In this document: positions 1 to 7,845 of the stretch, one piece after another
How positions within the stretch are numbered: the stretch's first letter is position 1
How the letters are laid out: every line of letters begins with the position of its first letter
Assembly: GCA_045106295.1 (NCBI GenBank)
Contig: JBGCEI010000048.1
Span: 1 to 24,436, forward strand
DNA length: 24,436 nucleotides
Reading direction: 5' to 3'
Source of the DNA: WTJX01 sp045106295
GTDB lineage: Bacteria; Bacteroidota; Bacteroidia; Cytophagales; JAAEPT01
Notes under the pieces: model-generated
The model's input: the letters and a program-made list of their open reading frames with translations, nothing else
Database searches by the model: none
What the model was told of the DNA's origin: nothing
Made by a program: the position numbers and the translations under genes

Positions 1-18
1 CAATGTCGTTTAGTTAAG
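1..18. repeat. IS left terminal inverted repeat
   Basis: CAATGTCGTTTAGTTAAG is the exact reverse complement of 1399-1416. The next bases (GG here, CT in the inverted right end) no longer match, so the visible repeat is 18 bp. Confidence 0.9.
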
Positions 19-120
19 GGAAAAATAGGGTGAAAAAGTTGTAGGTATAAGGGGGATATTTTTAATTTTACAAAAAGGAAAAGTTACCGCAAAGAATTAA
101 CAAACGATATTAGCGATGAG

Positions 121-1398
121 ATGTACTCAAAAGATTTCAAAAGCCATGCTAACCATGGCATTGAACAGGTATATTCACGTAATAGGTCACTTCCACTCCC
201 TCGTCTTTTGCTCTTTATTATGACTACTAAGACAGCTTTACAACGAGATTTAGACCGTTTTTTCAAGTCAATAGGTAAGAAAAACTATAACATCCGTGAG
301 GTAACAAAAGGAGCATTATCACAAGCAAGAGCACAACTTAATCCCCAAGCATTTAAAAGACTCAATACATTAGCCAATGATAAATTCTATACCAGTACCG
401 AAGTTAAGCTATGGCATGCTTACCGCTTAGTTTCTGTGGACGGTACTCGCCTGATGCTACCTAAACATGAAACAGTGAAAAAAGAGTTTGGGGAACACCA
501 TTTCGGACCGAATTCAGATTCACCCAGATCTATGGCTATAGGTTCTATTCTTTACGATACACTTAACCAAGTGTGTATTGATGCCCAAATAGCTCCATAT
601 TCATCAAGTGAAAAAGAACTGTTACACAAGCATTTAGACCATGTTTACGATCATGATTTACTGCTTTTAGACAGAGGTTACCCCAGTATTGCTTTATTTT
701 TCTTACTTACAGCTAAACAAGTTCAGTTTTGTGTACGCATGAAAAAAGATTGGTGGCTCGATGTAAAAGACTTCAACAAAAGTGAAGAACAAGAACGAAT
801 TGTTAGCTTTAGACTCCCTGAAAAAGACAAAGAACAACTCAAAGACTATCCTGATATTCAAAATGGAACCATCAAATGTAGGCTTGTAAAAGTAAGTTTA
901 GATACAGGAGAAACAGAGATTCTCTGTACTTCTTTGTTAGATCAAGAAAAGCACCCCATCAAAGAGTTTAAAGAACTTTACCACTATCGTTGGCAGGAAG
1001 AAGAAGCTTATAAGCTCCTTAAATCAAGGATTGAATTAGAGAAATTTTCAGGCAAAACGGCTACTGCTGTCAAACAAGATTTCTTTGCTAAAGTCTTCAT
1101 GATGACCATGTGTGCTGTTTTCTCTCATCCCATTGAGGAAAAAATATACAAAGAATACGATCAGGAACGAAACACTAAAAAAAGAAATAAACATCAGCAA
1201 AAAATCAACAATACTCATGCTTACGCTACGCTTTGTGATTTAATAGTACCTATCTTTGAGCATAAAAAAGTACAGCAGGGGATAAAAGTCTTTGATGATA
1301 TTGTTTACCGAACTAAAGAAATTGTTCGACCCAATAGGTCTAATCCTAGAAATAAAAAACCTAAGAAATTATACCATCAAAACTACAAACCTTTATAG
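121..1398 (+). CDS. IS4-family DDE transposase
   Basis: This is the transposase of the surrounding insertion sequence, which cuts and joins the element's ends. The IS4 catalytic motifs are present. The first Asp is D107 in SVDGTRL. The second is D184 in LLLLDRGYPS. The Y-R-E-K signature Y(2)R(3)E(6)K is Y287, R290, E294 and K301 in YHYRWQEEEAYKLLK. No catalytic residue is missing and there is no frameshift, so it may be active. ATG 121 is the first ATG, but the frame is open back to base 34. Relatives that I recall have a longer N-terminus, so a non-ATG start upstream is possible. The C-terminus is Lys-rich and ends at the right inverted repeat. Confidence 0.9.
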   Translation: MYSKDFKSHANHGIEQVYSRNRSLPLPRLLLFIMTTKTALQRDLDRFFKSIGKKNYNIREVTKGALSQARAQLNPQAFKRLNTLANDKFYTSTEVKLWHAYRLVSVDGTRLMLPKHETVKKEFGEHHFGPNSDSPRSMAIGSILYDTLNQVCIDAQIAPYSSSEKELLHKHLDHVYDHDLLLLDRGYPSIALFFLLTAKQVQFCVRMKKDWWLDVKDFNKSEEQERIVSFRLPEKDKEQLKDYPDIQNGTIKCRLVKVSLDTGETEILCTSLLDQEKHPIKEFKELYHYRWQEEEAYKLLKSRIELEKFSGKTATAVKQDFFAKVFMMTMCAVFSHPIEEKIYKEYDQERNTKKRNKHQQKINNTHAYATLCDLIVPIFEHKKVQQGIKVFDDIVYRTKEIVRPNRSNPRNKKPKKLYHQNYKPL

Positions 1399-1416
1399 CT
1401 TAACTAAACGACATTG
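1399..1416. repeat. IS right terminal inverted repeat
   Basis: CTTAACTAAACGACATTG is the exact reverse complement of bases 1-18. The right flank reads AATTAGGATAAG, which should contain the target duplication if there is one. Confidence 0.9.
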
Positions 1417-1436
1417 AATTAGGATAAGTAATCAAT

Positions 1437-2984
1437 CTACTGCCCTCCCCAGCCATCCCTATCTAAACTTCTGTATTGAATGGCTTCGGCTAGATGCTCT
1501 ACTTGTATGGAATCATTGTCTGCTAAATCAGCAATTGTACGGGAAACTTTAAGAATTCTATCGTATGCTCTGGCGGACAAACCGAGCTTCTCCATTGCTG
1601 TTTTTAACAATACTTTGCCCGTACTATTAATTACACATACTTTTTTTACCAACTGAGAAGGCATCATTGCATTAGAATGGACGTTAGGTATTTCTAACTC
1701 CTTAAACCGTGCTATTTGACGTTCTCTTGCAACAATTACTCGCTCTCTAATGTCAGTGCTCCTTTCATTCTTTCTTCCGGCTGTCATTTGTTCAAAAGGT
1801 ACGGGCGTTACTTCTATGTGCAAATCTATTCTGTCTAATAAAGGACCACTTATTTTACTTAGGTAGCGTTGTACGGATTGAGGGGAATCAGCATGAGGTT
1901 CTCCAGGCGTATAAAAATCTCCTGATGGACTAGGGTTCATGCTAGCAATTAACATAAAATTCGCAGGAAATGAAACAGACGCTTTTGCTCTTGAAATGGT
2001 AACTACTCGTTCTTCCAACGGTTGTCGCATGACTTCCAGGACAGTACGTTTAAATTCAGGTAATTCGTCAAGAAATAAAATACCGTTATGAGCCAATGAT
2101 ATTTGACCTGGTTGCGGAATATTCCCCCCACCGACTAATGCTACATCACTGATTGTATGATGTGGCGATGAAAATGGACGTTGTGCTATTAGTGAGGAAT
2201 TTGAAGGTAGTTTTCCCGCTACCGAATGTATTTTGGTTGTTTCTAATGCTTCTTGTAAAGACAAAGGAGGTAATATGGAAGGCACTCGTTTAGCCAACAT
2301 GGTTTTTCCTGAACCAGGAGGGCCAACCATTATTGCATTATGTCCACCTGCAGCGGCTACTTCTAAAGCTCTTTTTATGGCGTCTTGACCCTGAACATCT
2401 GCAAAGTCTAGGTCAAATTTGTCTTGGTTGTAAGCAAAAATGTCTCTCGTGTCTCTAACAATGGGTGTAATTGGTTTTTCGTTAGAAAGGTGGTCAATCG
2501 CCTCTTTGATGTTTTCTACTGGTATAATATCAAAGTCATTTACAATAGCTGCCTCTTCTGCATTTTCTTTAGGTAAAATAAATCCTTTTAGGCCTTCTTT
2601 TCTAGCTTGAATAGCAATAGGGAGCGACCCTTTTATTGGTCGTACTATTCCGTCTAATGATAGTTCTCCCAGAATAATGTAACTATCCATGGTATCGGCA
2701 GCTATTTGCCCTGATGCTTTTAATATACTGAGTGCTATGGGTAAATCATAAGCAGAACCTTCTTTTCTTACATCAGCAGGAGCTAGGTTGATTACTGTTT
2801 TTTGCCTTGGCATGTAATAGCCTAAGTGTTTAATAACAGATTCTACTCGTTGTTGACTTTCTTTAACGGCATTGTCTGGTAACCCGACTAAAAATAATTT
2901 GGTTCCTTGAACGATGTTGGTTTCAACGGTAATAATGCTGGCATCTACTCCATGAGTGGTGCCTCCATAGGTTTTTGCTACCAT
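1437..2984 (-). CDS. comM: YifB/ComM-family Mg-chelatase-like AAA+ ATPase
   Basis: A 515-aa full-length ComM/YifB protein. In naturally competent bacteria ComM is a hexameric helicase that promotes branch migration during integration of transformed DNA; orthologues are also widespread in non-competent species. The N-terminal ChlI-like domain (about 1-170) contains the typical 'APADVRKEGSAYDLPIAL'. The AAA+ core follows, with Walker A GPPGSGKT at 221-228, Walker B LFLDELPE at 303-310 and the DRIDLHIEV motif near 384-392. A C-terminal helical domain ends the protein. The usual cysteine cluster after 'MNP' (CPCG...C.C) is SPSG here, so a metal site is unlikely. It lies 42 bp downstream of gmhA on the same strand and may be cotranscribed. 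TAACTTTA, one mismatch from a -7 box, sits just before the ATG. Confidence 0.93.
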   Translation of the reverse strand: MVAKTYGGTTHGVDASIITVETNIVQGTKLFLVGLPDNAVKESQQRVESVIKHLGYYMPRQKTVINLAPADVRKEGSAYDLPIALSILKASGQIAADTMDSYIILGELSLDGIVRPIKGSLPIAIQARKEGLKGFILPKENAEEAAIVNDFDIIPVENIKEAIDHLSNEKPITPIVRDTRDIFAYNQDKFDLDFADVQGQDAIKRALEVAAAGGHNAIMVGPPGSGKTMLAKRVPSILPPLSLQEALETTKIHSVAGKLPSNSSLIAQRPFSSPHHTISDVALVGGGNIPQPGQISLAHNGILFLDELPEFKRTVLEVMRQPLEERVVTISRAKASVSFPANFMLIASMNPSPSGDFYTPGEPHADSPQSVQRYLSKISGPLLDRIDLHIEVTPVPFEQMTAGRKNERSTDIRERVIVARERQIARFKELEIPNVHSNAMMPSQLVKKVCVINSTGKVLLKTAMEKLGLSARAYDRILKVSRTIADLADNDSIQVEHLAEAIQYRSLDRDGWGGQ

Positions 2985-3026
2985 GAAATAAAGTTAATTG
3001 GTTTGGTTTAATTAGAATAGAATCAG

Positions 3027-3605
3027 CTAACAAAGATCTTTTTCGATGAGTAAAATTAAAATATGAATGACTTTAATATGGACTTCTTGAATTCTATCTG
3101 AATACCCATGATGTGGTACTCTAATTTCTACGTCGGCTAATTCGGCTAGATCTCCTCCATTTTTACCTGTAAGTGCTATTACAGAAATACCTTGTTGCTT
3201 AGCAGACTCTGCTGCTCGTAAAATATTGGCAGAGTTTCCACTCGTACTGATCGCTAATAAGCAGTCTCCGTTATTGCCTAATGCTTGTAAGTACCGAGAG
3301 TAGATGTAATCAAACCCAAAGTCATTTCCTGCACACGTTATGTGAGAAGAGTCTGTGATGGCAATTGCTGGCAATGCTTTTCTGTCTTCTCGGAAACGTC
3401 CCGTCATTTCTTCTGCAAAATGGGCGGCGTCACAAGAAGAGCCTCCATTTCCACAGGCAAATACTTTTCCTCCTTTTTTAACTGAATTAATAATTAGATT
3501 AGCAGCATTGTTGATGGCTTGTATGTTTTCTTCTTTGGATAGAAAATCATTCAGTACATGACTCGCTTCAGTAAGCTCTTTTTTTATTTGGTTTTCAAAA
3601 TTCAT
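3027..3605 (-). CDS. gmhA: Phosphoheptose isomerase (sedoheptulose-7-phosphate isomerase)
   Basis: A 192-aa SIS-domain protein, the same length as E. coli GmhA and similar from end to end. GmhA converts sedoheptulose 7-phosphate to D-glycero-D-manno-heptose 7-phosphate, the first step to the ADP-heptose used for LPS inner core. Diagnostic stretches are CGNGGSSCDAAHFAEEMTGR (51-70, with H62 and catalytic-type E65), CAGNDFGF (91-98), ISTSGNSAN (119-127, phosphate binding) and the end VPHHGYSDRIQEVHIKVIHIL with the C-terminal His near 181. Its upstream neighbour on the same strand is an MsbA-like exporter, so this may be an LPS-related cluster. The rest of the heptose pathway (hldE, gmhB) is not in the window. 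Confidence 0.93.
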   Translation of the reverse strand: MNFENQIKKELTEASHVLNDFLSKEENIQAINNAANLIINSVKKGGKVFACGNGGSSCDAAHFAEEMTGRFREDRKALPAIAITDSSHITCAGNDFGFDYIYSRYLQALGNNGDCLLAISTSGNSANILRAAESAKQQGISVIALTGKNGGDLAELADVEIRVPHHGYSDRIQEVHIKVIHILILLIEKDLC

Positions 3606-3617
3606 TGCCGCTAAGTT

Positions 3618-3635
3618 AATTGATCTAAATCAATT
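3618..3635. promoter_or_regulatory. Inverted repeat upstream of gmhA
   Basis: AATTGAT-CTAA-ATCAATT, a perfect 7-bp inverted repeat with a 4-nt spacer, lies 12 bp upstream of the gmhA ATG and 25 bp downstream of the msbA stop. It could be an operator or a weak RNA hairpin. It is all A/T-rich, so chance is a real alternative. Confidence 0.3.
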
Positions 3636-3660
3636 TATAAAGATTTGTTTAATATGCTAT

Positions 3661-5484
3661 CTACGTATGTTGAATCTCTTGAAGACGTTTATACATTCCT
3701 CCTCTTTTTAGGAGTTCATTGTGTGTACCTTTTTCTATGATACATCCATTCTCTATTACAATAATTTCATCAGCATGCTGTATGGTGCTTAGACGGTGAG
3801 CGATTACCAGCGTAGTCCTATTTTTCATTAAATTATTCAATGCTTCTTGTACTAGTTTTTCTGACTCTGAATCGAGTGCGGAAGTGGCTTCATCTAATAA
3901 TAAAATAGGCGGATTTTTGAGGATGGCTCTAGCTATTGTAATGCGCTGTCGCTGACCTCCAGATAACTTTACTCCCCTGTCTCCTACTTCTGTATGGTAA
4001 CCATTTTCCATTTCTGAAATAAAGGCATGAGCATTCGCTATTTTTGCAGCTTCCTCTATTTCTTGTTGTGTACAATCCAATCCAAAGGCAATGTTATTGT
4101 AAACGGTGTCATTAAATAAAACAGCTTCTTGTGTTACGATGGCTAGTTGAGACCGAAGGTCTTTCATCCTAATGTTTTTGATGTTCGTTCCGTCAATAGA
4201 AACAGTTCCTGACTGAGGGTCATAGAAACGAGGAATCATATCCATAAGGGTGCTTTTCCCTCCTCCAGAAGGGCCTACTAGAGCGATGGTTTTTCCTTTT
4301 TGAATGGTAAAGTCAATATTAGAAAGAACGTCTTTTTCCTCATAGGCGAATGATATGTTTTGGAGTTTTATTTCATTTTCAAAGTTCGTAAATGATACGG
4401 GAGAGTTACTATCCTGTATTTGTTCTGTGGTGTCTATTACATCAAATACTCGGTTTCCAGCCACTAAACCTCGTTGTATATCACTAATGACTGCTGCTAT
4501 TGCTTTTACAGGATCTAAAACACGAACAAACAGCAGTAAGAATGTTAAAAATTCAGCGGCTGATAAAGTGGATGTATCAGAAGAAAGCACTCTGTACCCT
4601 CCGTAAAATAAAATAATGGCTACAAAAACAACACCTATAAATTGCGAAAGCGGTGATGCTAGGTCTTGTCTGTAAGACATTTTCTTTAATACCTGTCCGT
4701 ATTGATTATTTACATGAGCAAATTTGGACTGCATGAAAGAACTGGTGTTAAAAGCCTTTACAATTCTAATTCCTCCAATAGTTTCATCTACTGTACCTAG
4801 TATTTGTCCTAAGATAGACTGACTACTATTTGATAATTTTTTTAGTTTTTTAGAAATTATTCCAATAGCCAATGCAGCAAAAGGCATGACCCCTAAACAG
4901 AAAAATGTGAGTTGTGCATCTTGAATAAACAGATAGATGAAAATAGCTACCAGTTTAAACGGGTCACGTAAAATAGTACGTACCGAATTTACAATAGTAC
5001 GTTCTATTTCTTGCATATCGTTCGTCATCTTAGAGATGAGATCTCCCCTGTTTTGATTACTGAAATAACTAATATGCAACCTATTGATTTTATAATATAA
5101 ATCAGACCGCAGATTAATCATGATTTTACTTCTTGACTTTGCTAAAATCCGTTGAGAGAGGTAGAAGAAAAAGTTAGTAAGGAAATTAGTCACTAACATA
5201 GCAATACATATGTAAGCTAATGCCCCCGCTGTTCCATATGCACTAATAGTCTCTTGAAAAGAGTTATTAATAACATCTTTTGCTGAATTAATAAAACCAA
5301 TACTTATTTCATCCGTAGGAAATATCGTACTGTTTTCTTCTTTAAAAAGCGTATCTAATAAAGGAACAAAAAGAGTGAAGTTTAAAATATCTACTAGTAC
5401 ATGGAGTAGAATGAATACGCTGTAAACCGGTAAAGAGGTGTAGTAAGGCTTGGCGTAAGAAAGAATTCGAAGGTATGTTTTCAC
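3661..5484 (-). CDS. msbA: MsbA-like ABC exporter (membrane domain plus ATPase)
   Basis: A 607-aa half-transporter, with the permease domain at about 1-340 and the nucleotide-binding domain at about 370-605. MsbA flips lipid A core across the inner membrane; the neighbouring gmhA supports that role, though other ABC exporters look alike. The ATPase domain is intact: Walker A GPSGGGKS (404-411), signature LSGGQ (507-511), Walker B ILLLDE (527-532) and H-loop His563. Hydrophobic segments fall near 18-45, 88-110, 175-210 and 280-320. The start is GTG (complement of 5482-5484). It is forced because an in-frame TGA lies two codons upstream and no nearby ATG exists. A TACCTTTG box ends only 4 nt before this GTG. 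Confidence 0.88.
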   Translation of the reverse strand: MKTYLRILSYAKPYYTSLPVYSVFILLHVLVDILNFTLFVPLLDTLFKEENSTIFPTDEISIGFINSAKDVINNSFQETISAYGTAGALAYICIAMLVTNFLTNFFFYLSQRILAKSRSKIMINLRSDLYYKINRLHISYFSNQNRGDLISKMTNDMQEIERTIVNSVRTILRDPFKLVAIFIYLFIQDAQLTFFCLGVMPFAALAIGIISKKLKKLSNSSQSILGQILGTVDETIGGIRIVKAFNTSSFMQSKFAHVNNQYGQVLKKMSYRQDLASPLSQFIGVVFVAIILFYGGYRVLSSDTSTLSAAEFLTFLLLFVRVLDPVKAIAAVISDIQRGLVAGNRVFDVIDTTEQIQDSNSPVSFTNFENEIKLQNISFAYEEKDVLSNIDFTIQKGKTIALVGPSGGGKSTLMDMIPRFYDPQSGTVSIDGTNIKNIRMKDLRSQLAIVTQEAVLFNDTVYNNIAFGLDCTQQEIEEAAKIANAHAFISEMENGYHTEVGDRGVKLSGGQRQRITIARAILKNPPILLLDEATSALDSESEKLVQEALNNLMKNRTTLVIAHRLSTIQHADEIIVIENGCIIEKGTHNELLKRGGMYKRLQEIQHT

Positions 5485-5488
5485 GCGT

Positions 5489-5496
5489 CAAAGGTA
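5489..5496 (-). promoter_or_regulatory. Bacteroidota -7 box of msbA
   Basis: TACCTTTG on the minus strand matches the Bacteroidota -7 consensus TAnnTTTG exactly. Only 4 nt separate it from the GTG start, so transcription would start at or very near the start codon and the mRNA would be leaderless or nearly so. Confidence 0.6.
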
Positions 5497-5642
5497 ATAA
5501 AAAAAGGCACGTTGTTTAAAATGGCTGTGGTAATTATTTTGAATAGGCTGAACGATGCCTTAATGCTTTCTATTTTAGTCCTACTTTGAAATCTTCTTGG
5601 CTCTGTGATACAAACCTCATAGGTTTTAAAATAAGCATGTAT

Positions 5643-6201
5643 CTAAAAACTCATTTCTACCTGATACGGTTTTCCTGTATTTTTCTTTTCTAATTCGAGT
5701 AATGTCTTCTTGCGTTTTATGCCTCCTGCGTAGCCTGTCATACTTCCGTCTGAACCGATAATCCGATGACAAGGGACTATGTAACTTATTATCTCCATTG
5801 GCAGTAGCTACTGCTCGGATGGCTTTTACATCGCCCAGAATTTCAGACTGTTGCTTGTAGGTATGTGTTTCTCCGTAAGAAATAGTTAATAAAGCGTTCC
5901 ATACTTTTTCTTGAAAAGGAGTCCCACTTAATTGAACAGGAACAGTAAATGTCTTTTTACGTCCCCGCATGTATTCCGTAACTTCTTTTCGAATCGTTTC
6001 GAGGTGATGGTGTTGGTCTTCTACAACAGTTGCTTTTAGTTGTTTGGCTAAGGCATTCATTTCTTGAGTGACTTCTTTTCTGTCAGCAAATTCTAAAAGA
6101 TAGAGTCCCGCGTCATTAGCGGAAGCAACCATATCGCCTAAGTCGGTTTTAAAACGACTGTAGTAGAGTTTAGCAAAGCCATAAGATTCGAAACTAATCA
6201 T
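5643..6201 (-). pseudogene. ogt: Frameshifted methylated-DNA-[protein]-cysteine S-methyltransferase
   Basis: The family transfers alkyl groups from O6-alkylguanine in DNA to its own active-site Cys. The first 140 codons match: FQEKVWNALLTISYGETHTY (96-115) and AIRAVATANGDNKL (127-140). After codon 140 the frame continues as unrelated sequence to a stop at 5626, and no PCHR appears. Reading the next frame from 5780 down gives I-V-P-C-H-R-I-I-G-S-D-G, then GYAGG and LLELE, ending PYQVEMSF with a stop at 5643-5645. The active-site Cys codon is at 5769-5771. Only 7 nt lie between the Leu codon and the Pro codon, where the family pattern implies about 12, so roughly 5 nt seem lost near 5781. As written the product is inactive. 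A sequencing error, or less likely recoding, could also explain it. It lies 14 bp downstream of the DUF2461 gene. Confidence 0.85.
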
Positions 6202-6215
6202 ATTTGCAGGCTAAC

Positions 6216-6899
6216 TTACAATAAAGATTCACCGTTTAAATCGGTGGTGAGGTATTCTGTCATACAATCGAAAAAAGGAATCATAGCAGCAAAGCCTTTG
6301 GCTACTTGCTGAGCGAAGTCTTTGCTCAACACTTCTTTGTCTGTAAAAGAGTGCTCTACATAATATTGCTTGTATCGCAGCAAATCAATGTTAGCATCTT
6401 CTTTGTCGAACCCTTTAGGGGCTGTTTTTAATTGACTCCCTAATAGTCTTCCGAAATGTTGCTTGAACGGTTTCTTGGCCAACTCTTTTCTTAACAATTC
6501 AGGATCTGCTTGAATTTGTTTTCTGATGTGTAATAAATCTTTTGCATCGGGTGCAAAAAAGCCTCCTGCTATGTAAGAATCTCCTGGTGCTATGTGAAAG
6601 AAATAACCTCCTCTTCGGTCGGCACCGGCTCTTCTTAAATAGCCACTAAAATGGGTTTTGTAAGGTGTTTTATCTTTAGAAAAACGGACATCTCTGTAAA
6701 TACGAAACAACGATTTCTTGCCTGATGGAGTTTCTATGACGTCGACTTCGTTCATCTGCTGAAGTACGTCTTCGGCAAATGCTTCCATACCTGTTTTAAT
6801 GGTCTCGTAACGACTTTTGTTCTTTTGAAACCATGGTTTATTGTTGTTTTGTTTTATGTCTTGTAGGAACTCAAATGCTTGTTTGGATACTGTACTCAT
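6216..6899 (-). CDS. DUF2461 (TIGR02453) family protein
   Basis: A 227-aa soluble protein. I recognise the DUF2461 family by the N-terminal 'FLQDIKQNNNKPWFQKNKSRYE' region (about 11-32), 'RIYRDVRFSKDKTPYKTHFSGYLRRAGADRRG' (about 67-97) and 'GYFFHIAPGDSYIAGGFFAPDAKDLLHIRKQI'. Length and order fit the usual single-domain family. Its function is unknown; no nuclease or transferase motif is recognised with confidence. It is the upstream gene of a likely two-gene unit with the broken alkyltransferase, 14 bp apart. A possible promoter TATCTTGA (minus strand, about 6938-6945) resembles TAnnTTTG imperfectly. Confidence 0.85.
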   Translation of the reverse strand: MSTVSKQAFEFLQDIKQNNNKPWFQKNKSRYETIKTGMEAFAEDVLQQMNEVDVIETPSGKKSLFRIYRDVRFSKDKTPYKTHFSGYLRRAGADRRGGYFFHIAPGDSYIAGGFFAPDAKDLLHIRKQIQADPELLRKELAKKPFKQHFGRLLGSQLKTAPKGFDKEDANIDLLRYKQYYVEHSFTDKEVLSKDFAQQVAKGFAAMIPFFDCMTEYLTTDLNGESLL

Positions 6900-7217
6900 G
6901 GTGTTTTAAACTTTTGTTTACACAGAATAGTTCATCAAGATACGAACTAAACAATAAGTAAGACAACCAACACTTTTATAATAAATCTACATAAGAGAAG
7001 CAGAAGGTCATTAGAGTCTAAAAGGTGTTTTCACGCTAAATCAAGCTTATTAGACCTATTAATTTTTATAAAAAACAAATGCTATGTTGTGATAATATAA
7101 TTAGGTTCTTTATTCAAAGGAACAGACAAAGAAATCTCAACTCTACTAACAAAAGAACAGATTATGGGTTATCTTAGTCCTAGTAAAGCTCACTAGTGAG
7201 TAAAAAAAATACACGCC
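6900..7217. other. Divergent intergenic region, 318 bp, no gene seen
   Basis: This separates the minus-strand DUF2461 gene from the plus-strand thioredoxin-like gene, so it should hold promoters for both. I see no convincing ORF, tRNA or repeat. Possible -7 boxes are imperfect: TATCTTGA on the minus strand near 6940, and TATCTTAG on the plus strand near 7160. A perfect 12-bp palindrome lies at its right edge and is listed separately. Confidence 0.5.
7189..7200. promoter_or_regulatory. 12-bp palindrome upstream of the thioredoxin-like gene
   Basis: CTCACTAGTGAG is a perfect palindrome ending 17 bp before the ATG at 7218, followed by a run of A. It could be a binding site for a dimeric regulator of a redox gene. 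No partner site is known. Confidence 0.3.
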
Positions 7218-7775
7218 ATGGCTAGAACAGAATCAAACTTCTTTGCAAAAGGAACCACAGCACCAACATTTAATTTACCAGACACCATTTCTGGAAAAAC
7301 ACTTTCGTTAAAAAATATAAAAGGAGAAAAAGGAACGTTGGTAATGTTTACTTGTAATCACTGTCCTTATGTAATCAGAATCAATCAGCAATTAGTGAAG
7401 CTAGCTAACGATTATGCAGAAAAAGGAATAAATTGCGTAGCCATAAGTAGCAACGATATTGAAAATTATCCTCAAGATGCGCCAGAATTAATGACCCAGT
7501 TGGCAAAACAACTCAACTATCCATTCCCTTATCTTTACGACGAAAGTCAAGAAGTAGCTAAAGCATACAACGCTTCTTGCACGCCAGATTTCTATGTATT
7601 TGATGGTAACCTAAAATCTGTTTACCACGGTCAGCTAGATAATACTCGCCGACATGATGAAAATCCAGTAACAGGAGAATCCATCAGAGAGGTATTTGAT
7701 GCCTTACTAGAAGGAAAAAGCTACGAAGGGGAAGAAATTCCAAGTATGGGATGTGGCATTAAATGGAAGATGTAA
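7218..7775 (+). CDS. Thioredoxin/peroxiredoxin-like (AhpC/TSA fold) protein
   Basis: A 185-aa protein of the PRX_like1 type: TlpA/AhpC-related thioredoxin fold with 'APTFNLPDTISGKTLSLKNIKGEKGTLVMFTCNHCPYV'. The redox motif is C46-N-H-C49 followed by Pro. The cis-proline region is 'YNASCTPDFYVFD', with an extra Cys two residues before the Pro. 'YHGQLDNTRRHDENPVTG' and the C-terminal 'SMGCGIKWK' are also characteristic of this family. It probably acts as a cytoplasmic thiol reductase or peroxidase; I see no signal peptide. The substrate is unknown. It is followed 70 bp later by a DEAD-box helicase with its own likely promoter. Confidence 0.88.
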   Translation: MARTESNFFAKGTTAPTFNLPDTISGKTLSLKNIKGEKGTLVMFTCNHCPYVIRINQQLVKLANDYAEKGINCVAISSNDIENYPQDAPELMTQLAKQLNYPFPYLYDESQEVAKAYNASCTPDFYVFDGNLKSVYHGQLDNTRRHDENPVTGESIREVFDALLEGKSYEGEEIPSMGCGIKWKM

Positions 7776-7797
7776 ACCAGATCGCAAAAAATAGACG

Positions 7798-7805
7798 TAC
7801 CTTCG
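7798..7805 (+). promoter_or_regulatory. Likely -7 promoter box of the helicase gene
   Basis: TACCTTCG differs from TAnnTTTG at one position and lies 40 bp before the helicase ATG, giving a leader of about 35 nt. Within that leader GAGAC-AGGAA-GTCTC (7818-7832) is a perfect 5-bp hairpin whose loop contains AGGA, 13 nt before the ATG. Confidence 0.45.
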
Positions 7806-7845
7806 CCAATTCATACTGAGACAGGAAGTCTCCTAACTTATTTTT

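Larger units (their letters stand above)
1..1416 (+). mobile_element. Complete-looking IS4-family insertion sequence
   Basis: Positions 1-18 (CAATGTCGTTTAGTTAAG) are matched exactly, in inverted orientation, by positions 1399-1416, and one long transposase gene fills the space between. The right repeat begins directly after the transposase stop codon, as is common in compact IS elements. The right end lies 20 bp before the comM stop codon, so the element sits just downstream of comM without cutting it. Because the left repeat starts at base 1, the left flank is not visible. I therefore cannot confirm a target-site duplication, nor whether the repeat extends a few bases further left. Family assignment rests on the transposase motifs. 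Confidence 0.9.

Noticed and set aside
5626..5781. C-terminal tail of the alkyltransferase in its annotated frame as a new domain
   Set aside because: The Arg/Lys-rich tail is simply the out-of-frame reading of the conserved PCHR region, which is intact in another frame.
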